DNA of 64,000 nucleotides from Cyclobacteriaceae bacterium (GCA_025455015.1 JALONI010000005.1:28335-92334); one strand, 5' to 3'. Shown: positions 26,353 to 34,866, counted from the first letter of the stretch. Notes: generated from the letters alone by a model not told the origin. Translations and numbers: made by a program.

Positions 26353-28122
26353 TTACCCCCGCGAGTGGAATCCAATCCTGGGCTTGCTTTGTTCTTCCTT
26401 GATCTCAAATTCACGCACATCGTCCAAGATGATGGTGGTCATCAATTCGGGGGTGCGCTCTTCCTTTTTCATGGCAGCCAACCGCAGGTGCTGGTTTTTG
26501 ACCGCCTCGCCCACTACCTGGCGCACGGTGCGCGCGTTGCCAAAGTGCTTGTCGCGGTTGCCGTGCAAAAAGGAGAAGTAGCTTTTCAGATGGTCGGCCG
26601 CGGCCGGGTCGGGCTGCGCCTCCTCTTTCTTAAACAGGCCGCTGGCAATGGCAAACATGTCGTCAGGCGAGTAGTCTTCAAACTCAAAATACTTGTCAAA
26701 CCGCGACTTTAACCCTGGGTTGGATTGAACAAACTCATACATGTTGTCGGTGTAGCCCGCCACAATCACCCCAAACTTGCCGCGCTGGTCTTCCATGCGC
26801 TTGAGCAACACCTGGATGGCTTCCGCCCCAAAGTCATATTGCGAGCCTTTGCCTTGCGCCAGTGAATATGCTTCATCAATAAACAAAATGCCCCCCATGG
26901 CTTCTTTGATCTTGTCAGATGTTTTGATGGCCGTTTGCCCCACATAGCCGGCCACCAATCCTTCGCGGTCTACTTCCACCAGGTGGCCTTTTTCCAAAAT
27001 GCCGAGGCCCTTGTAGATTTTGGCCACGATGCGCGCTACCGTAGTCTTGCCTGTGCCCGGGTTGCCCGTGAAGACGGTGTGCAACGAAAATTTGCTCAGT
27101 ACGTCTTTACCCGTCTCTTGGTAAAACTTGACCAACTGCACCATTTCGTTGATCTCGGTTTTGATTTTGTCAAGCCCGGTCAGCGCATTGAGTTCGGCCA
27201 GGCTTTCGTACAACAGATTTTCGGTGTTTTGCGAAGGGCTGGTAGAAGCGGTGGTTTTGGCGGCTTGTTTGAATACCTCCGCCCCCGTCAATACGGCAGC
27301 GTCACCTTCTTCCCAGTCATCGGCTACGCGGAACGGCACGGTGGCCAGTAGCTGATCCATGAACACCACCTCCATGGTGTAGGCATCGTTGCTCCACCGG
27401 CCGGGCGTGTCGCCTCCCCAGCCGGGGTAAATGGTGTACACCTGCTGAAACGTATTGACGGCCACGTGCGTGAGGTAAGCGTGGCTTCCTTTTAGTTGGC
27501 CTGCATCGTTGTAGAAGTTGAAAAAGATCTCCGCATAGTAGTCCTGCGAAGTTTTGTTTTTGAACTTAAACTCGCACCAAACGAACCGTGTTTCTGCCTG
27601 TTTGAAGGTGCGCAGGTATTTTTTGTCGGGTAGCGCATTGGCTTTCGAATCGCCCTCAAACAAGTGAATCGACTCAATGTCAAAAAAGAGATTTTCGCCC
27701 TCTTTAGCCGGGCCCACATCTTCGATGTAGAATTTTGACTCGCCTACTTTTACGTCATCAATATACGCCTCCCACTGGTAGTCGCCCCGCAGCCAGTACG
27801 CCCCCGGGGTGGCATTGCCCCACGACTGCCGGAGGTACACGATGTTCTCGTCTTTGAGCACCTTGCGCACCTGCTCCAAGTTGCAGAGTTCGTTTGTCTG
27901 GCTGCCGTTGAGGTGAAAACACTTCAACCGCACGGAGGCCTCCCAATCGTTTTCGTCAAACAGCTTGTTGAAGAACGAGAACTCCACCCGCATGTACGTG
28001 GTTTCAAACCGGTCGTACACCTTTCGGTATTTTTTGCTCGCATCGGCCATCCACTCGTCTGATGAGTGGACTTTGATATCGCGGTATTTGTAACGGGTGG
28101 GTGGGTTGCCGGGCTGACTCAT
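26353..28122 (-). CDS. SpoVK/CbbX-type AAA ATPase with duplicated N-terminal domain
   Basis: 589 residues. The C-terminal AAA module has Walker A GNPGTGKT (353-360), Walker B ILFIDEAYSLA, sensor region GYTDNM and an arginine finger region SRFDKYFEF, like CbbX/SpoVK remodelling ATPases. Residues about 35-135 and 165-268 are two homologous copies of a beta-rich domain. Both show an E-F-x-F-x-N-K strand and end with W-G-x-x-T-P-G-x-(x)-W (101-110 and 235-243). I do not recognise this domain. No signal peptide or membrane helix, so cytosolic. Substrate unknown. Confidence 0.85.
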   Translation of the reverse strand: MSQPGNPPTRYKYRDIKVHSSDEWMADASKKYRKVYDRFETTYMRVEFSFFNKLFDENDWEASVRLKCFHLNGSQTNELCNLEQVRKVLKDENIVYLRQSWGNATPGAYWLRGDYQWEAYIDDVKVGESKFYIEDVGPAKEGENLFFDIESIHLFEGDSKANALPDKKYLRTFKQAETRFVWCEFKFKNKTSQDYYAEIFFNFYNDAGQLKGSHAYLTHVAVNTFQQVYTIYPGWGGDTPGRWSNDAYTMEVVFMDQLLATVPFRVADDWEEGDAAVLTGAEVFKQAAKTTASTSPSQNTENLLYESLAELNALTGLDKIKTEINEMVQLVKFYQETGKDVLSKFSLHTVFTGNPGTGKTTVARIVAKIYKGLGILEKGHLVEVDREGLVAGYVGQTAIKTSDKIKEAMGGILFIDEAYSLAQGKGSQYDFGAEAIQVLLKRMEDQRGKFGVIVAGYTDNMYEFVQSNPGLKSRFDKYFEFEDYSPDDMFAIASGLFKKEEAQPDPAAADHLKSYFSFLHGNRDKHFGNARTVRQVVGEAVKNQHLRLAAMKKEERTPELMTTIILDDVREFEIKEEQSKPRIGFHSRG

Positions 28123-28184
28123 AACGTGGGTATTCGAAACCGTAAGGTACTAAGGTGTTTTGCGCGAAGCAAGATGGCGCGCAG

Positions 28185-28934
28185 CTACGTTGCCGGAATG
28201 TATTTTCGAAACCAGCTTTTGATGGTCATCTGGATCACTCCGAAGAAGGCCTCTTTGAAAATGCCGGCCGAAAGTTTGCTTTGCCCCCGCACGCGCTCGG
28301 TAAAAATGATGGGCACTTCGGTTAGATTGAACCCGTACTTCCAGGCGGTGAACTTCATCTCAATTTGAAACGCGTACCCCACAAACTTCACCTCGTGCAG
28401 GGGAATGGTTTCGAGTACTTTTCTGCGGTAGCAAACAAAGCCCGCGGTGGTATCATGAATGGGGAGGCTGGTGATCAGCCGCACGTAGGCACTGGCAAAG
28501 TACGAGAGCAGCACCCGCCCCATGGGCCAGTTGACGACATTGACGCCCGTCACGTATCGCGACCCTACCGACAAGTCGTATCCTTCTTCGGCACAACTCA
28601 GGTATAGTTTCACCAGATCCTTCGGGTCGTGCGAGAAGTCGGCATCCATTTCAAGGATAAACTCGTATCCATGCTCGAGCGCATAGGCAAAGCCGGCCAG
28701 GTAGGCCGTGCCCAAGCCTTGCTTGCCTTGTCGCTGCAACAGATGAAGCCTGCTGTTGGCTGCGGTGTTGTATCCCTGTTGCAGGTGCTTGACAATCTCA
28801 GCCGTGCCATCGGGCGAGTTGTCGTCCACAATCAAGATGTCGAAATCCTTAGGCAACGCCAGCACCGCATCAATGATCAGGCTTATGTTTTCCTGCTCGT
28901 TGTATGTGGGTATCACTACGATTGCGTTGTTCAC
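28185..28934 (-). CDS. Polyprenol monophosphomannose synthase-like glycosyltransferase (GT2)
   Basis: 249 residues from a GTG at 28934. The frame is open much further up, but the family start (NNAIVVIPTYNEQEN) and a perfect -7 element 19 bases upstream fix it. Seen: IVDDNSPDGTAEI (nucleotide binding), LEMDADFSHDPKDL with the DXD metal site, and the FVGYAFQIEM/ERVRGQSK region of DPM1-type enzymes. It would transfer a sugar, probably mannose, from GDP-sugar to a lipid carrier on the cytosolic membrane face. There is no C-terminal membrane domain. It is divergent from the GmhB-like gene. Confidence 0.88.
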   Translation of the reverse strand: MNNAIVVIPTYNEQENISLIIDAVLALPKDFDILIVDDNSPDGTAEIVKHLQQGYNTAANSRLHLLQRQGKQGLGTAYLAGFAYALEHGYEFILEMDADFSHDPKDLVKLYLSCAEEGYDLSVGSRYVTGVNVVNWPMGRVLLSYFASAYVRLITSLPIHDTTAGFVCYRRKVLETIPLHEVKFVGYAFQIEMKFTAWKYGFNLTEVPIIFTERVRGQSKLSAGIFKEAFFGVIQMTIKSWFRKYIPAT

Positions 28935-28952
28935 GGCCTTTTGGGTAGGTTT

Positions 28953-28960
28953 CAAAAATA
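28953..28960 (-). promoter_or_regulatory. Bacteroidota -7 element for the DPM1-like gene
   Basis: Minus-strand TATTTTTG, an exact TAnnTTTG match, 19 bases before the GTG start. It supports the short form of the protein. Confidence 0.5.
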
Positions 28961-29019
28961 GACAAAGAAATTGAAAGGCAGGTGGGCGGTGTCGTTGTGA
29001 TTTGCGAATTTGCCGGTGT

Positions 29020-29553
29020 ATGAACCAGCTAAGGCCTTGTGTTTTTTTGGATCGCGATGGGGTGCTCAACCGCGACAACCCCCGGTACACGTATCGCCTC
29101 TCAGCGTTTGATATTTTGCCCGGGGTGCCCGAAGCTTTGTACGCCTTAAAGGAAGCCGGCTTTGTGCTGGCGGTGGTCACCAACCAATCCGGCATTGCCC
29201 AAAAAATTTATACGCAACGCCAGATGGAGCTATGCCACATCTACTTGCAAGATGCCTGCGAGCATGTGATCGATCATTTTTACTTCTGTCCGTATCACCC
29301 CAGCGTTACGCAGTCGCTGGCACGCAAGCCGGGCACGTTGATGTTTGAAAAGGCCATTGCCAAATTTACGATAGACATATCTCGGTCGTGGATGGTGGGC
29401 GACCGCACCCGCGATATTATTCCCGCGCGTCAGTTGGGCATCAAAACCATTCAGATTGGCGATGAGGTGGAGCCCGAACACCGTGCGGAGCATACCGCGG
29501 CCAGTCTGGCCGAAGCCGCACGAATGATCCTACATTCGAGACTCAATCTGTGA
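29020..29553 (+). CDS. HAD phosphatase, GmhB/HisB-N-like
   Basis: 177 residues from the ATG at 29020. Haloacid-dehalogenase motifs of the GmhB branch: FLDRDGVLNRD (nucleophile Asp and acid/base Asp), VVTNQSGIA, the zinc-loop-like FYFCPYHP, KPGTLMFEKA and WMVGDRTRDI. GmhB removes a phosphate from heptose 1,7-bisphosphate in LPS or S-layer sugar synthesis. The zinc loop here keeps C-x-H but looks shorter than in classic GmhB, so a related sugar-phosphate substrate cannot be excluded. Divergent from the polyprenol glycosyltransferase. Confidence 0.82.
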   Translation: MNQLRPCVFLDRDGVLNRDNPRYTYRLSAFDILPGVPEALYALKEAGFVLAVVTNQSGIAQKIYTQRQMELCHIYLQDACEHVIDHFYFCPYHPSVTQSLARKPGTLMFEKAIAKFTIDISRSWMVGDRTRDIIPARQLGIKTIQIGDEVEPEHRAEHTAASLAEAARMILHSRLNL

Positions 29554-29580
29554 AACAACAACCGCGTCCCCGAGATGCAC

Positions 29581-29615
29581 TACTCAATCTCGAATTTCGA
29601 ATCTTGAATTTTTAT
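29581..29615. repeat. Heptamer-periodic intergenic repeat (gmhB-like/speA)
   Basis: Units TACTCAA, TCTCGAA, TTTCGAA, TCTTGAA, TTTTTAT in steps of seven, filling the gap between the two converging genes. Confidence 0.6.
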
Positions 29616-29619
29616 CCCA

Positions 29620-31026
29620 TCAGATTTTCACCATCTCGTCTTTGTAGCCGAGCAGTTTCATCATGCTTTCGCTGGATTGCTCTTTGGCAAAAAGCTCGGT
29701 GGTGATTTCGCCATCTTCGTTGCGGTGGATGAGCACGTGCTTGGGGGCCGGAATCAAACAGTGTTGAATGCCGCCATAGCCTCCGAGCGACTCCTGGTAG
29801 GCTCCGGTGTGGAAAAAGCCAATGTACAGGGGCTCCTCGTCCGTGATCATGGGCAAAAACACTTCGCCCGTGTGGGCTTCGCTGTTGTAGTAGTCGTGGC
29901 TGTCGCACGTCAGGCCGCCTATGTTCACTTTGTGGTAGGGGTCGTCCCACTTATTCACGGAGAGCAAAATGTACTTTTGGTTAAGGCCCCACACATCGGG
30001 CAGATGCGTGATAAACGAGCCATCGATCATGTACCAAAGCTCCTTGTCGTTTTGCAGTTTTTGGTCTACCATGCTGTAAAGCACGGCACCGCTTTCGCCC
30101 ACTGTGAAGCTGCCAAACTCGGTGAAGATGTTCGGTACCGGCACGTTGTTCTTCTCGCAAATCCACTTAATATTTTCCACGATCTGTTCGATCATGTATT
30201 TGTAGTCGTATTGGAATGTGAGAGACGTTTTGATCGGGAAGCCCCCGCCAATGTCAATCGAGTCAAGCGAGTCGCAGATCTTCTTCATTTCACAATACTT
30301 GAAGATAAAGCGGCTCAGTTCGCTCCAGTAGTAGGCCGTGTCTTTGATGCCCGTATTGATAAAAAAGTGCAGCATTTTCAACGAGGCCTTGCTGCTGGGC
30401 TGTATTTTCTCTTTGTACAGCGGCACGATGTCGCTGTAGCGGATGCCGAGGCGTGAGGTGTAAAACTCAAACTTGGGCTCTTCATCGGCCGCCACGCGGA
30501 TACCCACCTGGTAAGGCCGGTTTACGTTCTGCTCGTACGTGTCAATCTCGCTCAGATTGTCTAAAATGGGTATGCAGTTGAAGCCATCGTTGAGCAGGTC
30601 AGTAATGTATTGCCGGTACTTGGGCATCTTAAACCCGTTGCACAGAATGAATGTATCCTTGGAAATTTTGCCGCGGTCGTACAGACTGCGCACGATGGGG
30701 ATGTCAAACGCAGACGAGGTTTCGATGTGCACATCGTTCTTGAGGGCCTCTTCCAGCACAAAGTCATAGTGCGATGATTTGGTGCAGTAACAATAGGTGT
30801 ACTTGCCATTGTACTTGAAGCGCTCCATGGCCGCGTTGAAGGTGGCCTGGGCAAAGCGAATGTTTTCGCTGATGCGCGGCAGGTACGTAATCTTCAGCGG
30901 GGTGCCGTATTGCTTGATGATGTCCATCAGGGGCACATCGTTAAACAACAGTTCGTGGTCGCGCACTTTGAATTCGCGCTGTGGAAATTCAAAGGTTTGC
31001 TCAATCAGCTCGCGGTAGCTCTTCAT
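29620..31026 (-). CDS. speA: Arginine decarboxylase (PLP, alanine-racemase fold)
   Basis: 468 residues, the size of the short SpeA found in Bacteroidota rather than the 630-residue enterobacterial form. It decarboxylates arginine to agmatine, the first step to polyamines. Seen: K83 in CYCTKSSHYD, the likely Schiff-base lysine; GIRVAADEEPKFEFYTSRLG; SIDIGGGFPIKT, the PLP phosphate loop; and the C-terminal CDSHDYYN and FHTGAYQESLGGYGG. The ATG at 31026 gives a full-length family start. A near-consensus -7 (TTACTTTG) lies about 31 bases upstream. Its neighbour, divergent, is an arginase-family ureohydrolase. Confidence 0.9.
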   Translation of the reverse strand: MKSYRELIEQTFEFPQREFKVRDHELLFNDVPLMDIIKQYGTPLKITYLPRISENIRFAQATFNAAMERFKYNGKYTYCYCTKSSHYDFVLEEALKNDVHIETSSAFDIPIVRSLYDRGKISKDTFILCNGFKMPKYRQYITDLLNDGFNCIPILDNLSEIDTYEQNVNRPYQVGIRVAADEEPKFEFYTSRLGIRYSDIVPLYKEKIQPSSKASLKMLHFFINTGIKDTAYYWSELSRFIFKYCEMKKICDSLDSIDIGGGFPIKTSLTFQYDYKYMIEQIVENIKWICEKNNVPVPNIFTEFGSFTVGESGAVLYSMVDQKLQNDKELWYMIDGSFITHLPDVWGLNQKYILLSVNKWDDPYHKVNIGGLTCDSHDYYNSEAHTGEVFLPMITDEEPLYIGFFHTGAYQESLGGYGGIQHCLIPAPKHVLIHRNEDGEITTELFAKEQSSESMMKLLGYKDEMVKI

Positions 31027-31455
31027 TATCTGGAAAACCGGTTGGAAAAATAGGATGCAAAGTAACTACATATCTGCGTAGCGATCAACGGCCCGGGCAA
31101 CGAAACAGCGCGGGCGCGTTTGGCCTTCACCGGCTTGCGCTAAACCCGTGGGCGGGGGTAGCCACCCGCTGTTCAAAAAAATCACAATAAAAATTTAATT
31201 AGGTTCATAAATTGCTGATTTTGAGATTGATAGGCGCTCTAAAAGGCCGCGTTCTAAACGGTTTTGGCGTGCGCACTGGCCAAAAATTGCCATCTTTGTC
31301 ACCGTTCGCAGTATATGCTACAACCGTTTGCACCTTTGCCCTACGCTGGGCTGTATGCCCTGCCCGACTACTGAGGCTGGTTTGATAGAGCCGGTTTTTG
31401 CGGCTCGGTGCGCACGTGTAATTCCCTTTTTTTAAATGCCAAAATCGTTTTCCTT
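31027..31455. other. Divergent regulatory spacer between speA and the ureohydrolase
   Basis: 429 bases with no gene. It holds two hairpins, GCGGG-type around 31149-31170 and GAGCCG/CGGCTC at 31387-31405 in the leader of the + strand gene, plus an AT-rich stretch near 31175-31215. It is long for this gene-dense window, so it may carry regulation of both genes. No known riboswitch recognised. Confidence 0.5.
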
Positions 31456-32418
31456 ATGAAGGAGATCAAGATAATCGAAGTAAAGTCAGAGATCGGGGCC
31501 GGTACCCGCGGTGCCAGTTTGGGCGTAGAGGCCATGAAAATAGCCAGCCTGGATTTGAAGTCTGACTTTTTTAAGCAGGTAGACACGGTGGAGGTCGAGA
31601 ACGTCAACGAGTTGTTATTTGACGGGGCCAAGCACAGCTATGCCAAGTTTATTGACGGGGTGCTCATCATGGAAGAACGGGTATGCCTGGAGGTATATGA
31701 GCAGCTCTTTGACGATTTCTTTCCGCTGATTATGGCCGGTGACCACAGCACGGCCTACGGCACCATCGCGGGCATCCGAAAGGCCTATCCCAAAAAACGG
31801 TTGGGCGTTGTGTGGATTGACGCCCATGCCGACATACACACGCCTTACACCACGCCCAGTGGCAACATGCACGGCATGGCGCTGGCCATGGCGTGCGGCA
31901 TTGATAACCTCGAGTGCAAGGTAAATGACCCGCGGGGCGAAACGATCGAATATTGGGAAGAACTAAAACGGGTGGGCGGGGCCTCCCCCAAAATTCACCC
32001 CGAAGACATTGTGTACGTGGCCGTGCGCGATTTTGAAAAACCGGAGAACTACCTCATCAACAAATACAACATCAACTTCATCGAAACGGAGGAAATAAAA
32101 AAATACGGGGCCGATGTGATGGCCGCCCGCGCGCTGCAAATGCTCGACCACTGCGACTTGATCTACGTTTCGTTTGATGTGGACAGCATTGACAGCCGCG
32201 TGTCAACCGGCACCGGTACGCCCGTGCCCAACGGCCTGTCAGTGGAAGAAGCCAAAAAATTCAATGAAGAGTTGGCTAAAGATGCCAAGGTGGTGGCGTG
32301 GGAAATTGTGGAAGTGAACCCCACATTGGATACCGAGAACCGCATGGCCGAGAGCGCGTTTGAAATCCTGGAAGCCACGGCCAAAGCCATCCAGGGCCGG
32401 CCGGTATTGGTTGAGTAG
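31456..32418 (+). CDS. Arginase-family ureohydrolase
   Basis: 320 residues from the ATG at 31456. The Mn ligands of the family are all present: H97 (GDHS), D122/H124/D126 (DAHAD), D241 and D243 (SFDVDSID). The substrate loop TPYTTPSGNMHG resembles arginase more than agmatinase, with T133, S135 and N137 kept. The residue equivalent to rat arginase Asn130 is H128, and the Asp183 equivalent is E194. E286 of VEVNP, the guanidinium contact, is kept. It could hydrolyse arginine, agmatine or aminopropyl-agmatine. Being next to arginine decarboxylase favours a polyamine role. Family certain, substrate not. Confidence 0.88.
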   Translation: MKEIKIIEVKSEIGAGTRGASLGVEAMKIASLDLKSDFFKQVDTVEVENVNELLFDGAKHSYAKFIDGVLIMEERVCLEVYEQLFDDFFPLIMAGDHSTAYGTIAGIRKAYPKKRLGVVWIDAHADIHTPYTTPSGNMHGMALAMACGIDNLECKVNDPRGETIEYWEELKRVGGASPKIHPEDIVYVAVRDFEKPENYLINKYNINFIETEEIKKYGADVMAARALQMLDHCDLIYVSFDVDSIDSRVSTGTGTPVPNGLSVEEAKKFNEELAKDAKVVAWEIVEVNPTLDTENRMAESAFEILEATAKAIQGRPVLVE

Positions 32419-32619
32419 GGGGGGACGGGTACTTGTCCGGGATGGAGTTCATGATCACCGCGAGACGCTCCTCGTCACGTCAGAAATTCAGGAGTTAACG
32501 AAGCCAGCGCTTGCGCCCTCGTCAAGCCTCAACGGGGTGGGGGCATCGTCACAACGCCAGCGGCAGGCGGAAATTTGGGCAGGAGTTCGGCCCTGGCCGT
32601 CCCGCTACAACCAAATTTT

Positions 32620-32660
32620 ATCCCTGCAATTTTAAAATTTTCGTTTAAATTTGCAGGGAT
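32620..32660. promoter_or_regulatory. Palindromic operator/promoter overlapping the DUF4143 start codon
   Basis: A perfect 10-base inverted repeat, ATCCCTGCAA (32620-32629) and TTGCAGGGAT (32651-32660), separated by an AT-rich 21-base spacer. Within it lies TAAATTTG (32646-32653), an exact -7 element. The second arm contains the first two bases of the ATG at 32659. Transcription starting about 5 bases after the -7 would give a leaderless mRNA. On the other strand TAAAATTG is one mismatch from a -7, so the site is nearly symmetrical. The rest of the gap 32419-32619 shows nothing. Confidence 0.7.
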
Positions 32661-33828
32661 GATTTTTCGCATACTAAGCCGTACGCTACAGTCGCACCGC
32701 AAGCGTTTCCCCGTAGTGGGCGTGATCGGGCCGCGCCAGGTGGGCAAAACCACGTTGGTCAAAAACCTCTTGTCGTTGCCCGTGCGTCAAACCCTGTACC
32801 TCGACCTGGAGTTACCATCTGATCAGGCACTGCTGCGCGACCCCGAGCTATTTTTTCGCGAGCACATGGACAAGACCATCATACTGGACGAAATCCAGTG
32901 GCAGCCCGGCCTGTTCCCGGTCATGCGGTCGGTTATTGATATCAGTCGAGGCAACGGGCGGTTTGTGATCACCGGATCGGCTTCGCCTGCCTTGCTCAAG
33001 CAAGGGGCGGAGACGCTCGCTGGCCGGATTGTATTCCACGAGCTTCATCCGTTTTCGATGACGGAACTCCATGAATTGGACTATCGGAAAGTATGGCTGC
33101 GGGGCGGTTTTCCGGCCGCCTATCAGGCAAAGACACATAAAGCAGCGTTTGAGTGGCTGGACAGTTTTGTGGACAGTTATGTCCAGCGCGACCTTCCGGC
33201 ATTGGGGTTTGGTTCAGAACGCATGCCGCTGAGCCGCCTCATCCAGATGATTGCTGGCTCGCACGGGTCGGTTGTCAACCATTCCACCTACGCAAAGTCG
33301 CTGGGGGTGTCGGTGCCGCTGGTCATCAAGTACGTGGATTTGCTGGAGGATACGTTACTTCTTCGCAAGCTGCCGGCCTATCATCCACAGTTGAAAAAGC
33401 GGATCGTGCGCTCGCCCAAGCTGTATCTGCGCGATTCGGGTTTGCTGCATTCGGTTTGGCGCGTAGGTACCATGACGGAACTGCTCGCCCATTTTTTGGC
33501 CGGTTATTCGTGGGAGGGATTCGTCATCCAGCAGGTGGCGGCCGCCTTGGACCCGCGCCATCAGCTTTTCTTTTACCGCACGCAAGACGGAGCAGAAGTA
33601 GATCTGATCATCACAAAGGGAGACAGGCCGTGGGTGGCATTGGAAATCAAGCTGACCAACGCGCCCACGCTGACCAAGGGCAATCACCTGGCGTTTGCAG
33701 ACGTGCGGGCTCGCCACAATTTTATCGTCACGCCCTCTTCGCGCGATTATCCGTTGCCAGGAGCTGTGCGTGTGGTAAGCATCCACAGCCTCATGCTCCG
33801 GTTGGCCGACTTGGGATTGCTCCGGTGA
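32659..33828 (+). CDS. AAA_14 ATPase with DUF4143 domain
   Basis: 389 residues. N-terminal P-loop ATPase: VIGPRQVGKTTL near 22-33, IILDEIQWQPGLF as Walker B and ITGSASPALLK as sensor. The middle helix-turn-helix-like part is followed by the C-terminal DUF4143, which resembles a restriction-type nuclease fold (AEVDLIITKGD and VALEIKLTN). These genes are numerous, sporadic and of unknown function; some resemble archaeal mobile ATPases. The frame is open further upstream, but the ATG inside the palindrome at 32659 is the natural start. It sits between polyamine genes without obvious relation, so it may be an insertion. Confidence 0.9.
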   Translation: MIFRILSRTLQSHRKRFPVVGVIGPRQVGKTTLVKNLLSLPVRQTLYLDLELPSDQALLRDPELFFREHMDKTIILDEIQWQPGLFPVMRSVIDISRGNGRFVITGSASPALLKQGAETLAGRIVFHELHPFSMTELHELDYRKVWLRGGFPAAYQAKTHKAAFEWLDSFVDSYVQRDLPALGFGSERMPLSRLIQMIAGSHGSVVNHSTYAKSLGVSVPLVIKYVDLLEDTLLLRKLPAYHPQLKKRIVRSPKLYLRDSGLLHSVWRVGTMTELLAHFLAGYSWEGFVIQQVAAALDPRHQLFFYRTQDGAEVDLIITKGDRPWVALEIKLTNAPTLTKGNHLAFADVRARHNFIVTPSSRDYPLPGAVRVVSIHSLMLRLADLGLLR

Positions 33829-33838
33829 GCGGTTGCAC

Positions 33839-33868
33839 TTGAAAGCCATCCTCGTTTCCCTATCTTTG
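33839..33868 (+). promoter_or_regulatory. Full Bacteroidota promoter for the DHS-like gene
   Basis: TTG at 33839-33841, a 19-base spacer, then TATCTTTG at 33861-33868, both exact. The ATG is at 33889, giving a leader of about 15 nt. This is the best complete promoter in the window. Confidence 0.7.
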
Positions 33869-33888
33869 CGTCAAATTTTGACACGATC

Positions 33889-34866
33889 ATGACCCAAACC
33901 CGTCCCATTTCCTCTTTTATCGAAAAGAATTTTCTGCACTTTAATGCGGCTGCGCTGGTGGATGCGGCCAAAGGATACAAAAAGCACGTGGCCGAGGGCA
34001 AAAAAATGCTCGTGTCGCTGGCCGGTGCCATGAGCACGGGCGAGTTGGGCATCAGCTTTGCGGAAATGATTCGTCAAAACAAAGTGCACATCATCTCCTG
34101 CACCGGGGCCAACCTGGAAGAAGACATTATGAATTTGGTGGCACACTCCCACTACAGGCGTATTCCTCACTACCGCGACCTGACCCCGCAAGACGAATGG
34201 AACCTGCTCGAAAACCATTTGAACCGGGTAACCGACACTTGCATTCCCGAGGAAGAAGCCTTCCGCAGGCTGCAAGCCCATTTGTTTAAGGTATGGAAAG
34301 ATGCCGAAGACAAGGGCGAGCGGTTGTTTCCGCATGAGTTTATGTTTCGCATGATCAACAGTGGCGTCTTGAAACAATACTATGAAATCGATCCGAAAAA
34401 TTCGTGGATGATTGCCGCGGCCGAACGCAACCTGCCCATGGTGGTGCCGGGCTGGGAGGATAGCACCATGGGTAACATTTTTGCGTCCTACGTGCTCACC
34501 GGGGAGCTGAAGGCGAGCACCATGAAGAGCGGCATTGAATACATGGTGTGGTTGGCCGATTGGTACACGAACGAAGCCGGCACCGAGGGAATCGGATTTT
34601 TTCAAATAGGCGGAGGTATTGCCGGTGACTTCCCGATTTGCGTAGTGCCCATGTTGCACCAGGATTTGGAGCGCGATGGCGTACCGTTTTGGAGCTACTT
34701 CTGCCAGATCAGCGATAGTACCACATCCTACGGCTCGTATTCCGGGGCGGTGCCCAACGAAAAAATCACCTGGGGTAAATTGAGTATTGACACACCCAAG
34801 TACATTGTGGAAAGCGATGCCACCATCGTGGCTCCGCTCATCTTCGCCTATATTCTGGATATGTAA
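33889..34866 (+). CDS. Deoxyhypusine-synthase-like protein
   Basis: 325 residues of the deoxyhypusine synthase superfamily, an NAD-dependent enzyme group that cleaves spermidine and transfers the aminobutyl group. Seen: SLAGAMSTGELG near the N-terminus, SCTGANLEEDI (NAD site), FFQIGGGIAGDFPI, and EKITWGKLSID, where K297 corresponds to the lysine that forms the butylamine imine in eukaryotic DHS. Bacteria lack the eIF5A target, and related enzymes make homospermidine, so a polyamine product is likely. It has its own strong promoter. Neighbours are the AAA/DUF4143 gene and argS. Confidence 0.88.
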   Translation: MTQTRPISSFIEKNFLHFNAAALVDAAKGYKKHVAEGKKMLVSLAGAMSTGELGISFAEMIRQNKVHIISCTGANLEEDIMNLVAHSHYRRIPHYRDLTPQDEWNLLENHLNRVTDTCIPEEEAFRRLQAHLFKVWKDAEDKGERLFPHEFMFRMINSGVLKQYYEIDPKNSWMIAAAERNLPMVVPGWEDSTMGNIFASYVLTGELKASTMKSGIEYMVWLADWYTNEAGTEGIGFFQIGGGIAGDFPICVVPMLHQDLERDGVPFWSYFCQISDSTTSYGSYSGAVPNEKITWGKLSIDTPKYIVESDATIVAPLIFAYILDM

